Assembly: GCA_963920765.1 (NCBI GenBank)
Contig: OY987250.1
Coordinates: 1,364,001-1,428,000, forward strand
Origin: Ulota crispa
Lineage: Eukaryota; Streptophyta; Bryopsida; Orthotrichales; Orthotrichaceae
Reading direction: 5' to 3'
DNA length: 64,000 nucleotides
Positions within the stretch are counted from its first letter, which is position 1. Each line of letters opens with the position of its first letter. The notes beneath the pieces were generated by a model that was not told where the DNA came from, searched no databases, and was given only the letters and a program-made list of their open reading frames with translations. This document shows, in pieces, positions 1 to 11,577 of this stretch. Both the position numbers and the translations under genes were made by a program.

Positions 1-742
1 AAGAACTAGTAAACAAGGGAACAATACACGGTCTTATACTTTAAAACCAATAAAACCAAATCATATGTGCAAACCGTGCACTAGCCTGCTTCATAGGTGT
101 AGTTTTCATGTAGCTAGGATAGTCAACGCTTGTGATTGGAGCTCTACTACAAACAATTTGTTACTTGCTCATATTGAATTCACATAGTAAATTTTTAGAG
201 ATTGAGGAGAAATCCTGTCAAAAACAACCAAAATATCTACTCAAACGACTAAAATAACAGAAAACCACAGGAGTGAGTTCCTTAACTTACACATGACATG
301 TCATATTAGTTAATTTGGAAAAAGTGTACAAAGTGGGACTTCTAGCTTTTTATTTCTTTAGAGAATGCCATATTCATTGAATTGGGAATCCGTTGACTGT
401 TTTTCAATGAAATGAGATATATATCTTCCAAAAATACGCTCTTTTTGGACAGAAAGTTCATTAACTTTTGAAATTTTGGACAGAAGTTCATCAACTAGGT
501 TAAGGTGACCTACTTTATTTTAATTAAGGTGGCTATTTTGGATTAAGATGAGGTACAAAATGGTACCCATTGTTTTCCCAAACCAACAAATATGACAATT
601 ATTGTCCAAACAAATGCACTAGACAATTAGCTTTGAATTGGTGAGCAAAAGAATCCAGCACACACAAATAAAATATAATCAATCTCATCAAGTAAGAGAA
701 AATGCTCACCTCGCTAAGCTTAGCGCTGGCAAGAAATCAATA
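1..742. other. Intergenic, no gene seen
   Basis: This AT-rich stretch has no open frame with recognisable protein and no clear repeat boundary. Two short TAAGGT-like words occur near 506-530, but no matching opposite end was found. Confidence 0.6.
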
Positions 743-1131
743 CACTAATAATGGTATTTAGTGTTATGGTACCAATAGTGTTAACTACATTTTTACTTCA
801 CTCACTCTAAATCTCAACTAGTTTGAATTTAGAGTTACCTTCATTTTGTGCACATCACTCTTTATTGCCTCCTCTTCTTGTCTTGAATCCCTTGTAGACT
901 AGGATGTTGGCTACAAAAATGGGAATTTGAGCTAGTTGTCTACATATTAACTCATAAATTTAATTTCTACATTTTTGTTGTAATAAAAATGAACTGGTTT
1001 CTAACACTAAATGTAAACTTGTAAAAAAATATTTTCCCAAAAATTACTATAGTTGACAAATAGTGTAAATGTTGACATTTAGTGTTGAGGTTTGTAATTA
1101 GTGTTGCCTACACTAAATACCATTATTAATG
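743..1131. mobile_element. Short inverted-repeat element, CACTAATAATGG ends, TA target
   Basis: The left end starts CACTAATAATGGTATTTAGTG and the right end is its near-complement, ending near 1131. Both ends are flanked by TA, which fits a TA target duplication. No coding capacity is visible, so it is a non-autonomous (MITE-like) element. The element at 54247-54558 has similar ends (CACTAAATAGTG) and the same TA flanks. Confidence 0.6.
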
Positions 1132-1770
1132 TAGTCCCCAAGGTCGTCAACAAGAGCAATCGATAATCTAGGACAAATCTTCAACTGGCTGACATGGCAG
1201 GGAAAGCAAATGAAAGAGAGAAAGAATCAACCCCTAAACATTGGCATGGACAAAAAATGTCCTTTACCTCCAAAAAAAGACTCTATATCCTAGAAAAGAC
1301 TGCTTTTTATCTGATTTTTTTCTAGAAGTGATCATAAATGCGTAGTGCATCATGGAAGGCAAAAAAATTCATCATATACACTCATAATTTTAGATACCCC
1401 AAGTTCTGAGAAAATTCAATATCACTCTATTGGATCCCAAGCTGCCCTAATTGCAATTTTCATGGAATCAGCATGTACTGTTGACTTTTGCAACTTTTTG
1501 AAGTAATATTATTGGTACCCAGCTGCAAAAAAACTATAGAAGCTAAAGTCAAGGCAAGCCACGGTGACCCACCCTACGCTTAAGGGTTAAACACCTCCAA
1601 GACAAAGATCCAAATGCATTATATTTTCACTGCTGGAGCCCTTGCAAAGAAAAGTGCAGTGAGTCAAAGTTACCAAACAACTTCACGGATGCACAGCTAC
1701 AAACACTAAACCGCAGGGTTGGTTGTAGTTGCAATCCACTTGTTTAGTAACATCTTTAACAATATCAAAA

Positions 1771-2187
1771 AGGGGATTGATATGTCTACCACACCCTTTC
1801 AGCTATTCTACCACACTCCGGGGTAAATTTTAGATTTCTACCATCAAAAAATTGATCTTGAGAATTTGGAATTCAGATTTGGACTTAGAAACCGTGATTT
1901 TGTTTAGAATCATAAAAAGTTCTAATAGAACAACACCCAATAAAAAAGTTTATCTTTTTTATAAATAAAAGTAAAAGTAATACTTTTCCTCCAAGCTAGG
2001 CTTTTTCATTAGGTGTTGTTCAATTAGAACCTTTTTTTAATGATTCTAGACTAAATCAAGGTCTCTAAGTCCAAACCTGAATTCCAAATTCTCAAATTCA
2101 ACTTTTTGATGGTAGAAATCTAAAATTTACTTTGGGGTGTGGTAGAATAGCTAAAAGGGTGTGGTGTGGTAGACATATCAATCCCTT
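1771..2187. mobile_element. Foldback MITE with long arms, probable Mutator-like
   Basis: Arms of roughly 190 bases are imperfect reverse complements. The left arm starts AGGGGATTGATATGTCTACC and the right arm ends with its complement. ATCAAAA directly flanks both ends (1764-1770 and 2188-2194) and reads as a target duplication. There is no open frame of note. Assignment to a Mutator-like group rests only on the long arms and the 7-9 base duplication. Confidence 0.7.
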
Positions 2188-2666
2188 ATCAAAATCAATT
2201 GGAGAAAAAATCTCTTAATATATATAGTTGGTAAATTTACTTAACCATTACCATCTCCACAAGTGGTATTCTCCCGAGCATTGGTTTTCATTGATTTTGA
2301 TTTTTTTTTCGGCCCAATTGCTTGATGCAAGTACTTTTTAAATTTTTTGAAATGATACATGTATCAACATGTAGACAAAAATGTATTAAGTAAGATGGAA
2401 AATATTTCAAAATGATTAATTCTCAATCACTCCAATGGTATCATGATAAATATAATTATCAACTCAAACCCTTTTTGTTTATTTTTGCACATCAATTTGA
2501 AAAGTTGAAATGCTTGAGATTCTTGAAAATACTAAAAAAAAATTCTATCAAACCTTTTGGCTTTGTCTTGTAAAATATTTTTCAAATGTCATCAACAAGG
2601 CCTCTTATAAAATAATTACTACAACAAATCAGCCCTTCATGTTCTTTGAAAAAGCCATAGATATGA

Positions 2667-2990
2667 GGGAAAATTTCATGGATACCCTTGAAGTTTGCAA
2701 TATTTACATAGATACCCTTGCTTTTTAAGGAATTATACAAATACCCTTGGACCAAAATTTCCAGGCATTTGTGTGTTGTGCATGCCACTTCTTTTCTTCC
2801 TTTGTGCGCATATTGTTTTTTTTTTTTCATTACATTCCCTTCTTCAACATCAGTCATGAAGGAAGTATGAGCGCAATAAATAAATGCCTAAAAATCGTGA
2901 TCCAAGGGTAATTGTGTAATTTCTGAAAAAGCAGGAGTATCTATGTAAATATTGCAAACTTCAGGGGTAAGTTATCCATGAAATTTGCCC
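2667..2990. mobile_element. Foldback MITE, GGGAAAATTTCATGGATA ends, 9-bp target duplication
   Basis: The ends at 2667 (GGGAAAATTTCATGGATA) and 2990 are reverse complements over at least 90 bases with scattered mismatches. The flanks read TAGATATGA on the left and TAGATCTGA on the right, an 8/9 match consistent with a 9-bp target duplication. The open frames on both strands here are by-products of the inverted repeat. Confidence 0.7.
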
Positions 2991-3271
2991 TAGATCTGAT
3001 GTAAGGAATCCGTGTAAACCCGTAAAAGAATCCCTCATTTGTAAAGAAACCCCGTAAAGAAACACGCAGTAGGTAGAAAGAAAAAGTGTTTTGCCAGCCT
3101 GGCATTCCAAGTGCCAAGCACGCGCTCTTTCTGTCTCACTCTGTCGGCCATACCCCGCCAAACGGGAGGGCACCGCTCAATTCTGGCTCCCCTAGTTCCG
3201 CTTCATACCCGGAACACCTCTATACCCTCTCCCATACACCAATACCCGGATATACCCACCTACCCCCTCGC

Positions 3272-3390
3272 GCAAGAACTGCATGCATTTCTGCTCTGCC
3301 TCGACAGCATCGCCAAACGCTTTGCTGAGTTTGCTCTAGAAAGTCCGTGCAATGTCACCTCTGGTGATGATCGTCGTGCCTTCGATGAGG
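3272..3390 (+). other. Possible unassigned exon
   Basis: One frame runs without stops and reads LHAFLLCLDSIAKRFAEFAL followed by a further ~20 residues to a GAG|GTAGTT donor-like site. The composition looks protein-like (alternating hydrophobic pattern, few rare residues). It has a faint resemblance to the N-terminal helix region of RAD9-type checkpoint clamps, but I cannot confirm that. No downstream partner exon was found before the ETHE1 gene, so it could be a 5' UTR exon. Confidence 0.2.
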
Positions 3391-3618
3391 TAGTTTTACA
3401 GCCCAGTGTGTCACGAGCAACCTTTCCCGCATTTTTTATATCGTAAATTTATACTTTGTGTGGTTTGATCCGCTTTTGCGGTGTCCGATCGCTTACTTTC
3501 CATGTCAGAGGCGGTTGTCGAAGCTTCAAGGCATGAGTTGATCTCCCTCGCCCATGCTCTGCAGGTGTGGAAGGCCTTTTCCTTGTTTGTGCGCACCTCG
3601 TTGTCAGATCGACGCGCC

Positions 3619-4009
3619 GTAAGGCCTTTGCATTGCCAAAATCCATGTACAGTGCAATAACGTGTTAAACAATTGCCTGAAACAGAGCTTCTCGTATCGT
3701 AGCTGCTTTTTTTTACTTTCTTCTTGCGACGAGCGTTGTGTCCGTTTTCATTACCCTTGGTCTTAGCCTTCGTTCTGTACAGAAAGATCAAGCGCAGCTG
3801 TGGCCATCCGTGGTAAGGCCTTTGAATTGCCAAAAGCCATGTACAGTAACGTGTTAAACAATTGCCTGAAAACAGAGCTTCTCGTATCGTAGCTGCTTTT
3901 TTCTAATTTCTTCTTGCGACGAGCGTTGTGTCCGTTTTCATTACCCTTGGTCTTAAGCTTAGCCTTCGTTCTGTACAGAAAGATCTAGCGCAGCTGTGGC
4001 CATCCGTGG
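3619..4009. repeat. Tandem duplication, two ~195-bp units
   Basis: Unit 1 covers 3619-3812 and unit 2 covers 3813-4009. Both start GTAAGGCCTTTG and end TGGCCATCCGTGG, with only small differences such as an inserted AAGCTT in unit 2. The pair lies about 560 bases upstream of the ETHE1 start codon, so it probably sits in its promoter or 5' leader. Confidence 0.9.
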
Positions 4010-4572
4010 AAAGCTTCGTGGTGTTGCTGCTGTGACTCGCTAATTGTAGGTGTTTCTGTTCATTTTCTTTGAATTTTGAATTGCTGTGCTCAAGTGGAGG
4101 GTTGGACTCACGCGGGTTTATGTGATCAATTTCTATGAAAGTAGTTACTTCGTGGCGATGTCTTTGTAAGTGCAGTCAGGTTCTGTTCTAAAACATCTTG
4201 CCCGATCTTGTGTTAAAAAAAAATCGTTGTCAGATGATCACAGCCCTAGTCTTTGCTTTTCTTTTTCTAGTATTTTAATGTCCATTCCGGAGATCGGTAA
4301 GTGCAATTCTACGCGACTGCCTCATTTTGTAAAGAACTGCTTTTATTTTTTTATTCCTTCATCTTCTCGGACGGAGGGAAATCTTGGAGACAGATCAAGT
4401 TCCCGGTATGTTTTGTCGAATTCGCAAAACAAGAAAAGGTTCCTTGAGATCTGTTAGATTTCAGAGCCTCTTTTCCTTACTTGTGAGTTGAGAAGAGAAA
4501 TATTGTGCCTATTGAGTGGCCTCTTTTTAACTCTGGTTTGTGTGTCCATAAGGTTTTGCAGTAAGTTAGTAA

Positions 4573-7500
4573 GTGCATCGAAAGTTCATCTACATGCAAG
4601 CGCTTGGCGTAGCTCGTCTTGTGAATCCCGTCTCGTTGAAGCTACACTGTGGAGCAGTTGGAATTCGAAGCTCCAGAAGCATGACAGGAGCTATCACGAC
4701 AACGAAGCCGTCGTTGCTGTTTCGGCAGCTGTTTGAGAAGGAATCGTCGACGTACACTTACCTCTTGGCAGATATGGCGCATCCAGATCGACCTGCCGTG
4801 GTAAATTTCACGTACTCCGTAAGCTCTCCTTAGCATTCAAAATTTTACAACCATGATGGGAGAGGATACCTTTTTCATCCAACTTTCAGCATTTGAATCA
4901 ATATTTACGAGTGTGAAGAGATCAATCCACAGAGGCCACTGGAGAGATCACCTCGGGTACCACAACAGCCAAACTCTCTTCAAACCAATTTTTTTTCTCG
5001 AACATATAAATGGATGCCTTCTTGTGCATTCGTTCAAACTGGGAGGTTTAAGGAATAGTAGAAAACCTTATTTTAGACTCAAGATCAACATCCACAGAGA
5101 TCAGTAGCCAAGTCATGCTTACATGTCAACAGGAGACGGGATGAGGTCCCTACTATTTTCCACATTAATGCTAATTTTGGTACCTCTTCTGTAACGTAGT
5201 TTTAAACGGTGTTTTTATGGATGCAGATGGTGGATCCTGTGGACAAGACTGTCGAGAGGGACGTGGCGCTTGTGGAGCAATTAGGATTGAAGCTGTTGTA
5301 TGTTATGAACACTCATGTGCACGCCGATCATGTCACTGGCACCGGCCTTCTCAAAGTACGCCACAGTAATGTACCACCTGGTCAGCTCCTAGCATGTGTA
5401 TTCAATTCCGTCTGATCTTTTTTAAAGGAAAAACAAGACGAGGTTATTGGTTCAGAATTTGGTACTTCATAATGAACTCAACAACTCGAATGGGCCAAAA
5501 AGCTCAAATCGAGCCTCACTTTTTTTGAGTAAGTCGTATGGAGAATTCCTTTTGTCCGAATATATCTATTTCTTGACCAGCATGTGCAATCTTCCTCAAC
5601 AATGCTGGTATTATTGTATTCAGATCTTTGTATTTTTAACAAACGAATCAATCGAATTAGTGATTTCCAAGCCATGAATCTTTCGTCACTTTGGGACTAA
5701 AGTCGCAGTAAACCAAACCGGGTTGGGTATCATTCGCAGGGTGACTTTGTCATGGATTCCTTAATTTCTGCTTCTCATTCTCTGCCTTTTCATAAACTCA
5801 CCCCACCTAGACATCTCGCAGTTTAACCTAATTTCAAAAGATGACGTGTTGGTCAAGCAAAATAATCAGAAGTTAACTCTGTTGCAATTAACGCAGATTA
5901 AGCTACCTGGGGTTAAATCAGCCATCTCAAGAGCAAGTGATGCAAAAGCTGATTTGCATTTGGATGCTGGCGAGAAAATCTACTTCGGTAATTTATATCT
6001 CGAGGTACATTTTTGTACACGGTATGCTGCGTTATGTGCAATCGAGCAGGATGTGCACTATTTAAACCTAGAAATTCTGTTCTAACCAACGTTAACATTA
6101 GATCTAAACATGTTATTAAGTAAAAGAAATTGAATTGGGTTAAGCAGAACTAGTTTACTTGCCCAAAATCAGGGAGTTTAAGTTAGCTTCTGGAAAAGTG
6201 AATGTTAAATTCATTGCAAGTTAGGGGTGGAGGTTTTCACCAATTTGCTAACTGACTCAAATCAGCCAATGTATTCATTTAGTAAACGCTTCTGGTTGGT
6301 GTAGACAGAATCTACATTGGACTAAATTACGATTAGTGGACAGTATCTTGGTTGAGCTTCGAAGATCTAGTATTTTCTCAATCTTGAATGTTTTCGTAAC
6401 CTTGTTGGTAAGAGTGCAGGGCTCTTTTCTTTAAAGTCTAGGATTTGAGCTCTGGGACGATCAGGTCTTGGTTCCTTTTCTCTGGAATAACCACGAAAGT
6501 TTCTCCTGTTATGTGACGCAGGTTAGGCCAACCCCTGGACACACCAAAGGCTGTGTAACGTATGTAACCGGAGACGGTGCTGACCAACCGAGCCCTAGAA
6601 TGGCTTTCACTGGAGACGCTCTGCTTATTCGAGGTTGTGGTCGCACGGACTTTCAGGTCAGTTGTTACTTTCCTCAATTTATTTAAGCATTTTTTAACGA
6701 AGAACCAGAACATGGCTTTTGCAAAGCAGCGTGTTTTGAAAGTCCTCGTGGGTGTCATTTACTATTTGCTAGGGAGGAGACGCAAGCCAGCTCTACAAGT
6801 CAGTGCACTCGCAGGTACTGTTACTGCTACCTAGACCATTTTTTTTTCAGAAACACTGCTTTTCCTTTTCTGAATAACTTTCATGTCAGTTAAGAACTTG
6901 GATTCTTACTGTCGCCTGTGTGGTGGCAGATTTTTTCATTACCAACGGATACTCTTCTCTATCCTGCACATGACTACAAAGGAAACACGGTAAGTTTTGT
7001 AGCACCACTAGGAAATGACATGTGTTATAGCTTGCAACTTGTTTCCAAATCAGGTGAACTTTAAATCTGAACCTAATACCACACATATGAACTTGCTGAA
7101 ATGTCTGTATTGAATATTGTGAGATGAGTTAAGTCTTCATGAAAGAGTTGAAAGTCTTGCTCACGAGAAAATTTACTTGTAGAAGGGTTAAGGAAAATAT
7201 TTTAAGCCTGAAGCAGAAAGTATTTTGCATATCCAATATATCTTGTTATATCCATTGTAATTGAGTAGGGGTCGCATATAAATAGCTTGCAGGTTACTCG
7301 CACCTTTGTTTAATACTCCACCTTCCGTTAAATAGGTATCCAGTGTAGAAGAGGAGAAACTGCACAATACTCGGCTCAGTAAAGATGAGGTGAGTGCACA
7401 GAAACATGTTTTGTGCAATTTTTTTGCTTTCCTGCTTTCGATGAGATATGAATTTTGTTTATAAATTTGTACTGAAGTTCGAGTTTAATTTGGTTTGCAG

Positions 7501-7773
7501 AAGGAATTCAAGCACATCATGCAGAGTAAGTCTTAATACCCAATCTCCATATGTGAAGAGAACATTTTAGCTAAGGATATTAACTCCTTGCATTGGTTGA
7601 GATTCTTTTAGAATTGTCTTTATCACGATTTGCACCGATTCCTTGAAATTGACTTCGTACGGTTTTTTGTTGCAACAGATTTAGGGTTACCATACCCGAA
7701 GATGATAGACGTGGCAGTTCCTGCCAACATGGTGTGCGGCATCCAAGACGCTGTGGCAATTTCAGCAGTTTAG
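4573..7773 (+). CDS. ETHE1: Persulfide dioxygenase ETHE1 (glyoxalase II-like GLY3), 9 exons
   Basis: It oxidises glutathione persulfide to sulfite in the mitochondrial sulfur-amino-acid breakdown route; it is a mononuclear-iron member of the metallo-beta-lactamase fold. Exons: 4573-4800, 5227-5355, 5897-6004, 6522-6656, 6773-6814, 6930-6989, 7336-7389, 7501-7525 and 7679-7773, all with GT..AG introns. They join without a break into 291 residues, close to the plant family length. The metal motif THVHADH lies at about 105-111, the second iron His in TPGHT (about 162), the Asp ligand in FTGDA (about 187), and YPAHDYKG at about 225-232. The first ~36 residues are basic and poor in acidic residues, as in a mitochondrial presequence. 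M8 or M37 could be alternative starts, the latter giving a cytosolic form. The final residues (AISAV) are weakly conserved. Confidence 0.96.
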
Positions 7774-8581
7774 GGTTGCAAACTTTGGTATGAGTAAGCT
7801 TGTAGATCCTTCACTGAACAATTTCCTAGCTTATGTTAATGTTGTGTAGCCTTCAGAAGTCTATCTTTAGAGTGTCCACTCCCAATTTGTGTGAGTTTCT
7901 TCAAGTAGAGCAAGGGAAGCAGTTCTTTCTAGTAACTTGGTACAGACTTTGACCAGGAGATGAATAAGAGCATGCCAAGTAGTTGATTCTGTGGGTTTCT
8001 GGAAAGCGCAAAATATGTCCGGGGTGTGAAGGAGGTTCTAGAGTGATTTGATGTCTTTCCTTCCACTTTTTCTAGTGAGAACTGCGGAGGGTTACTGTAG
8101 AAGCTGGTGTGCATGCTTGAATGGCAAACAGGTGTGGAGTTTATAATGATCTTTGTTACAGAAAAAAGTAATATTCATATTGAAAATTAGACTTGTTTGT
8201 TGAGATAGTCAATAACAATTTGCGTTCACTTCCAAGCTACATCGGGATGATGACTTTGTACGAGTGTGAGTCCCTGTATGGAATGTTCTTCACTGCGCGG
8301 TTCGTTCTTCAATCCTGCTAAATACGGACTCTGAGATGAGCAGGTCTGATGGTCATTAGCTTTGTGGATATGTTGTCTTTGCTTGAGCGTGGTTTCATGT
8401 CACTGGTACTAATTTCAGATTGTGCAGCTACCTTATTCTCGTCTAAGCCACATTTCTAAAGTCCGTAAGTAGTAACATTCTGAAACTGTTTTGCTTTTGT
8501 TTGCAAAATAACTAACAATTCTTGCAAAACACAGGGAGATACTTGTGAATCATTGAGAGATGTGTTTAAATTAGAACGTTA
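7774..8581 (+). other. ETHE1 3' region and spacer
   Basis: This presumably holds the ETHE1 3' UTR. I saw no further coding exon and no repeat structure. Confidence 0.5.
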
Positions 8582-8939
8582 AGGTAGGAACAGCCATAAG
8601 CGTTAGTGTCCCCATAACCGTCACCTCTAAAATCTTGGAAAATCTGTGATAACCGTCACCTCTAAAATCTTGGAAAATCTGTGGAAGTAAATAGATGTAA
8701 TTATAAGGATGTACAACATGTGAACATGAAACACTAGTGTTGGTTATGGGTGCAATGGCAGTTTGCTCTTTAAAAACTCACAACTTATTCTCACAGTATC
8801 CAAATAATACATTTGAAAATGCAAATTCAAATTTTTCTGTTCCTAATATTATATGTTCCTAATACTATAAATTTTTAGGTGTTTATTAATAATCATCAAG
8901 TTCAAAACCCTTAGTTTGACACTTACGGGTGCTCCTACA
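8582..8939. mobile_element. AGGT/TA element, GTAGGNNC subfamily, with internal duplication
   Basis: The left end (AGGTAGGAACAGCCATAAGCG after TA) and right end (TTACGGGTGCTCCTAC) are reverse complements of the type seen more cleanly at 42355-42668. The interior aligns with that copy along its length. A perfect 35-bp unit is duplicated in tandem at 8613-8682 and is single in the other copy. The right terminus is degraded. Confidence 0.75.
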
Positions 8940-9113
8940 CAAGCAAAATATTGAAAAACAACAAATGCCTAAGGGTACACAAACAAGTAAATATGTTGCA
9001 ATAAACATGTAAGCATGATTCAGCTCTTTAAACGTAAGCTAGTAAACGGATCCTTAAAGGCTTCTAATTCATAGGACATGATAATAAAAATATGATTGGG
9101 TAAAATTGTGTTA

Positions 9114-9550
9114 AGGTAACCTTAACCATACCCGAGCGGTCCCCAAAGCAGTCCCCAATTTTTGAGGTGTTCATCACTCAATATTAACCCAAAGTGTAAC
9201 CCAAAGTGGAGCAGTGAAATCTACTTGCACAAACAAATCCTACTTGCACAAATAAATCTTGTCACATGTCATGTGCTAAGCTAGTTTAGGAGGGTTGAGA
9301 TTGGGACTGTCAATTGTCATTGTAGGAACACATCCAAATAGTTGCAAGGTTACTTTAGAGCTGCTTTTAGGGACCTTATGAGTTATAACTTTGCTCTTTA
9401 ATATAAGATATTCTAAAATACTTTTTTCCGCAAAAGCAATGTTCCATAATAGCTTGTTGAAAGGCTAACCCCCCAAATTATTTTCTTGAACTTTTTGAGA
9501 CCTTGAAGTACCCTAAATCCTTAAATGCTCAGGTATGGGTAACGTTACCT
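9114..9550. mobile_element. AGGT/TA element
   Basis: The left end AGGTAACCTTAACCATACCC and the right end, reading AGGTAACGTTACCCATACCT on the other strand, are flanked by TA on both sides. The 437-bp interior has no coding potential. Confidence 0.75.
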
Positions 9551-9635
9551 TAGCTATGATCTCCTTGCAATGTTTGGAAAGAACAGTCACTCGGTTATAA
9601 CTGCAAAAAAAACAAAACAAGTTGAAATCTAACCA

Positions 9636-10032
9636 AGGTAGGTAGCTCAAATTGCTTCCCCTCTCTCAAAAAGCACCCCATGGGTAGTATAGGAATGGAA
9701 ATGAAGTGGTTCTTGAATGGACCCTCTTCAGTCATAGAAGAAAAGGTGTATTGTATTGCAAGAGCCAATCAAACATCTTGATTTCACCTCATCTCTTTAC
9801 AAGTTGAAGGGGAACGATTTATGGGGGACTTAGAATCACATATAGGTGCCTACTACAAAAATTTTGAAAATTCATCAACAATTCAATAGTGCTTCCAAAA
9901 ATATGAACAAAATTGTGTTACATTTGACATCCACTTCTCTTTGTCTGAAAATTATACCAAAAAAAAACTGTCTCAAAAAGCCCATGAAAAGGCAGATCAG
10001 CCCTTAAAGTGTCGCTTTTGATCTACTTACCT
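9636..10032 (+). mobile_element. AGGT/TA element, 400-bp subfamily, copy 1
   Basis: This aligns over nearly its whole length with 60513-60917 (same orientation) and 45623-46018 (opposite orientation). Shared landmarks include the run AAAAGGTGTATT and the phrase TCAAAAAGCCCATGAA near the right end. The ends are AGGTAGGTAGCTCAAATTG and ACTTACCT|TA. Confidence 0.8.
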
Positions 10033-11577
10033 TAGCTAAAAACTTGGTCAGCTATTTCAAAAAAATAAATTTAGCATACTGCAATAAAAGCATAGGAAAT
10101 TCATTGTGCTTGTCCATGAAAAATAATTTGAAAAGATGAAAAGCCATATTTTAGTAGGAGGAGCTAAAATTTATTCTTGATAGTCGAAACGCACTTTTCA
10201 AGAGAGTTGATTTTGCTTCAAAGATAAAAATTGCGTAATCTTTAAGTGCGCAAGAAAGCCATTAAGTGGCCAAGTGGTTGCACTTGGATGGTTTCAGATG
10301 CAAGATTTAAAACGAGAATTTGTAATTTTTCATCTAATTCTTTTTGTGAGATTTTTGTGAATGTGTTTGCAATGGGTGGTTGTGAAGATTCTCTTGTTGC
10401 TGTTTTTCAAACTTTTACAGCAAAAGGTGCTAAAAATTGAATCCAAAAAGACGTCTTTTTAGTATATTTTGGAAACTTGTACTCTGGTGTTCTAAACATC
10501 AAACATAAGCCCAACAAACAATTGAAACTTATTAAGTCTTGTTTCTACTCCAATTTGAATTTACGGCCTATTACCATGTAATGCTGATTTCTATTTGTAG
10601 GTGTACATAGAATTTTGGTGACCCCCATGATGTTCTACACTATACTATAATATACACCTTGAGACCTATACTGATTTTATTTTATTTTTTCAACTAACTT
10701 TGTGTTTGATATGAAACTTTTACACTTATTCTTAAGAAGATCACGATAATCTGAAGCACTAACACCTCTTTTGAAAATTTAAAGACCCATAGACGACATG
10801 TGATTCCATCTTCAAAAAACAAAAGCAAGAAGATTTTTTTACTCAAACTTAGTAGAAAAACCAAGGATATAGAGCAAAAATGTTGAAATTAATTGCATGG
10901 TCTTAAAGAGAATTAAGTCATACTTGCATGTATGATATAATATATAGACACTTGAGGGTGCTGATATTCTAACCATCAGACCTGCTCATCTCTGGGACTG
11001 TATTGTAATCAATGAGTATGACTCAAGAAGGAACCGCACAGTGAAAATCGTTTCATACATGGATTGACACCCATGCAAGCTCATCTTCCCATAGTAGCTT
11101 GGAAGTGATCCCACCTGAATTCATATAAACTGATGTTGAGTTCATTCACAGCTAACCGTCCCACAGTCCCTTCTTTACAAGCCTAACAATCACACAACTC
11201 TTTTGTTTTGCGTTTGGACTACACTCTGCTCAAAATGCACAAAATTTGAATTTCAACAACGTGGCAGTATGCCATTGCTGTTGAAATGTTCATCAGTCCA
11301 GCTGGGGGCATGGGCATATATGACCCAAAAAACGCTCCTGGATGCTAAGATCTGTGCTCCATCAAGGAAAAATGGTTCGGTTTTTGAGAGTTACCTGCCT
11401 CACTTCCTCCATTTACCTGTGATAATGTCAATTATAGCCCTTTGACTATGAAAATAGGGGGGTTTACTCTTGTAGCAGACATGTACACCTTAGTCTTCAA
11501 GGTGTAGAGAACAAAAGAGACTCTTGGTGTTGCACTAACTTTGGAGCGGTTTAGAAGGAAACTCCTGTTCCTACCTT
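10033..11577. other. Intergenic, no gene seen
   Basis: The stretch is AT-rich. Short open frames such as the one at 10246-10440 show no family features. The last ~150 bases probably carry the 3' end of the F-box locus on the minus strand. Confidence 0.5.

Noticed and set aside
3411-3833. 140-codon minus-strand frame upstream of ETHE1
   Set aside because: It runs through the tandem duplication, is rich in Lys/Arg/Ser from base composition and shows no domain.
10246-10300. tRNA-like text (AAGTGGCCAAGTGGTTGCACTTGG)
   Set aside because: It resembles a D-arm region, but no acceptor stem, anticodon stem or T-loop consensus follows.
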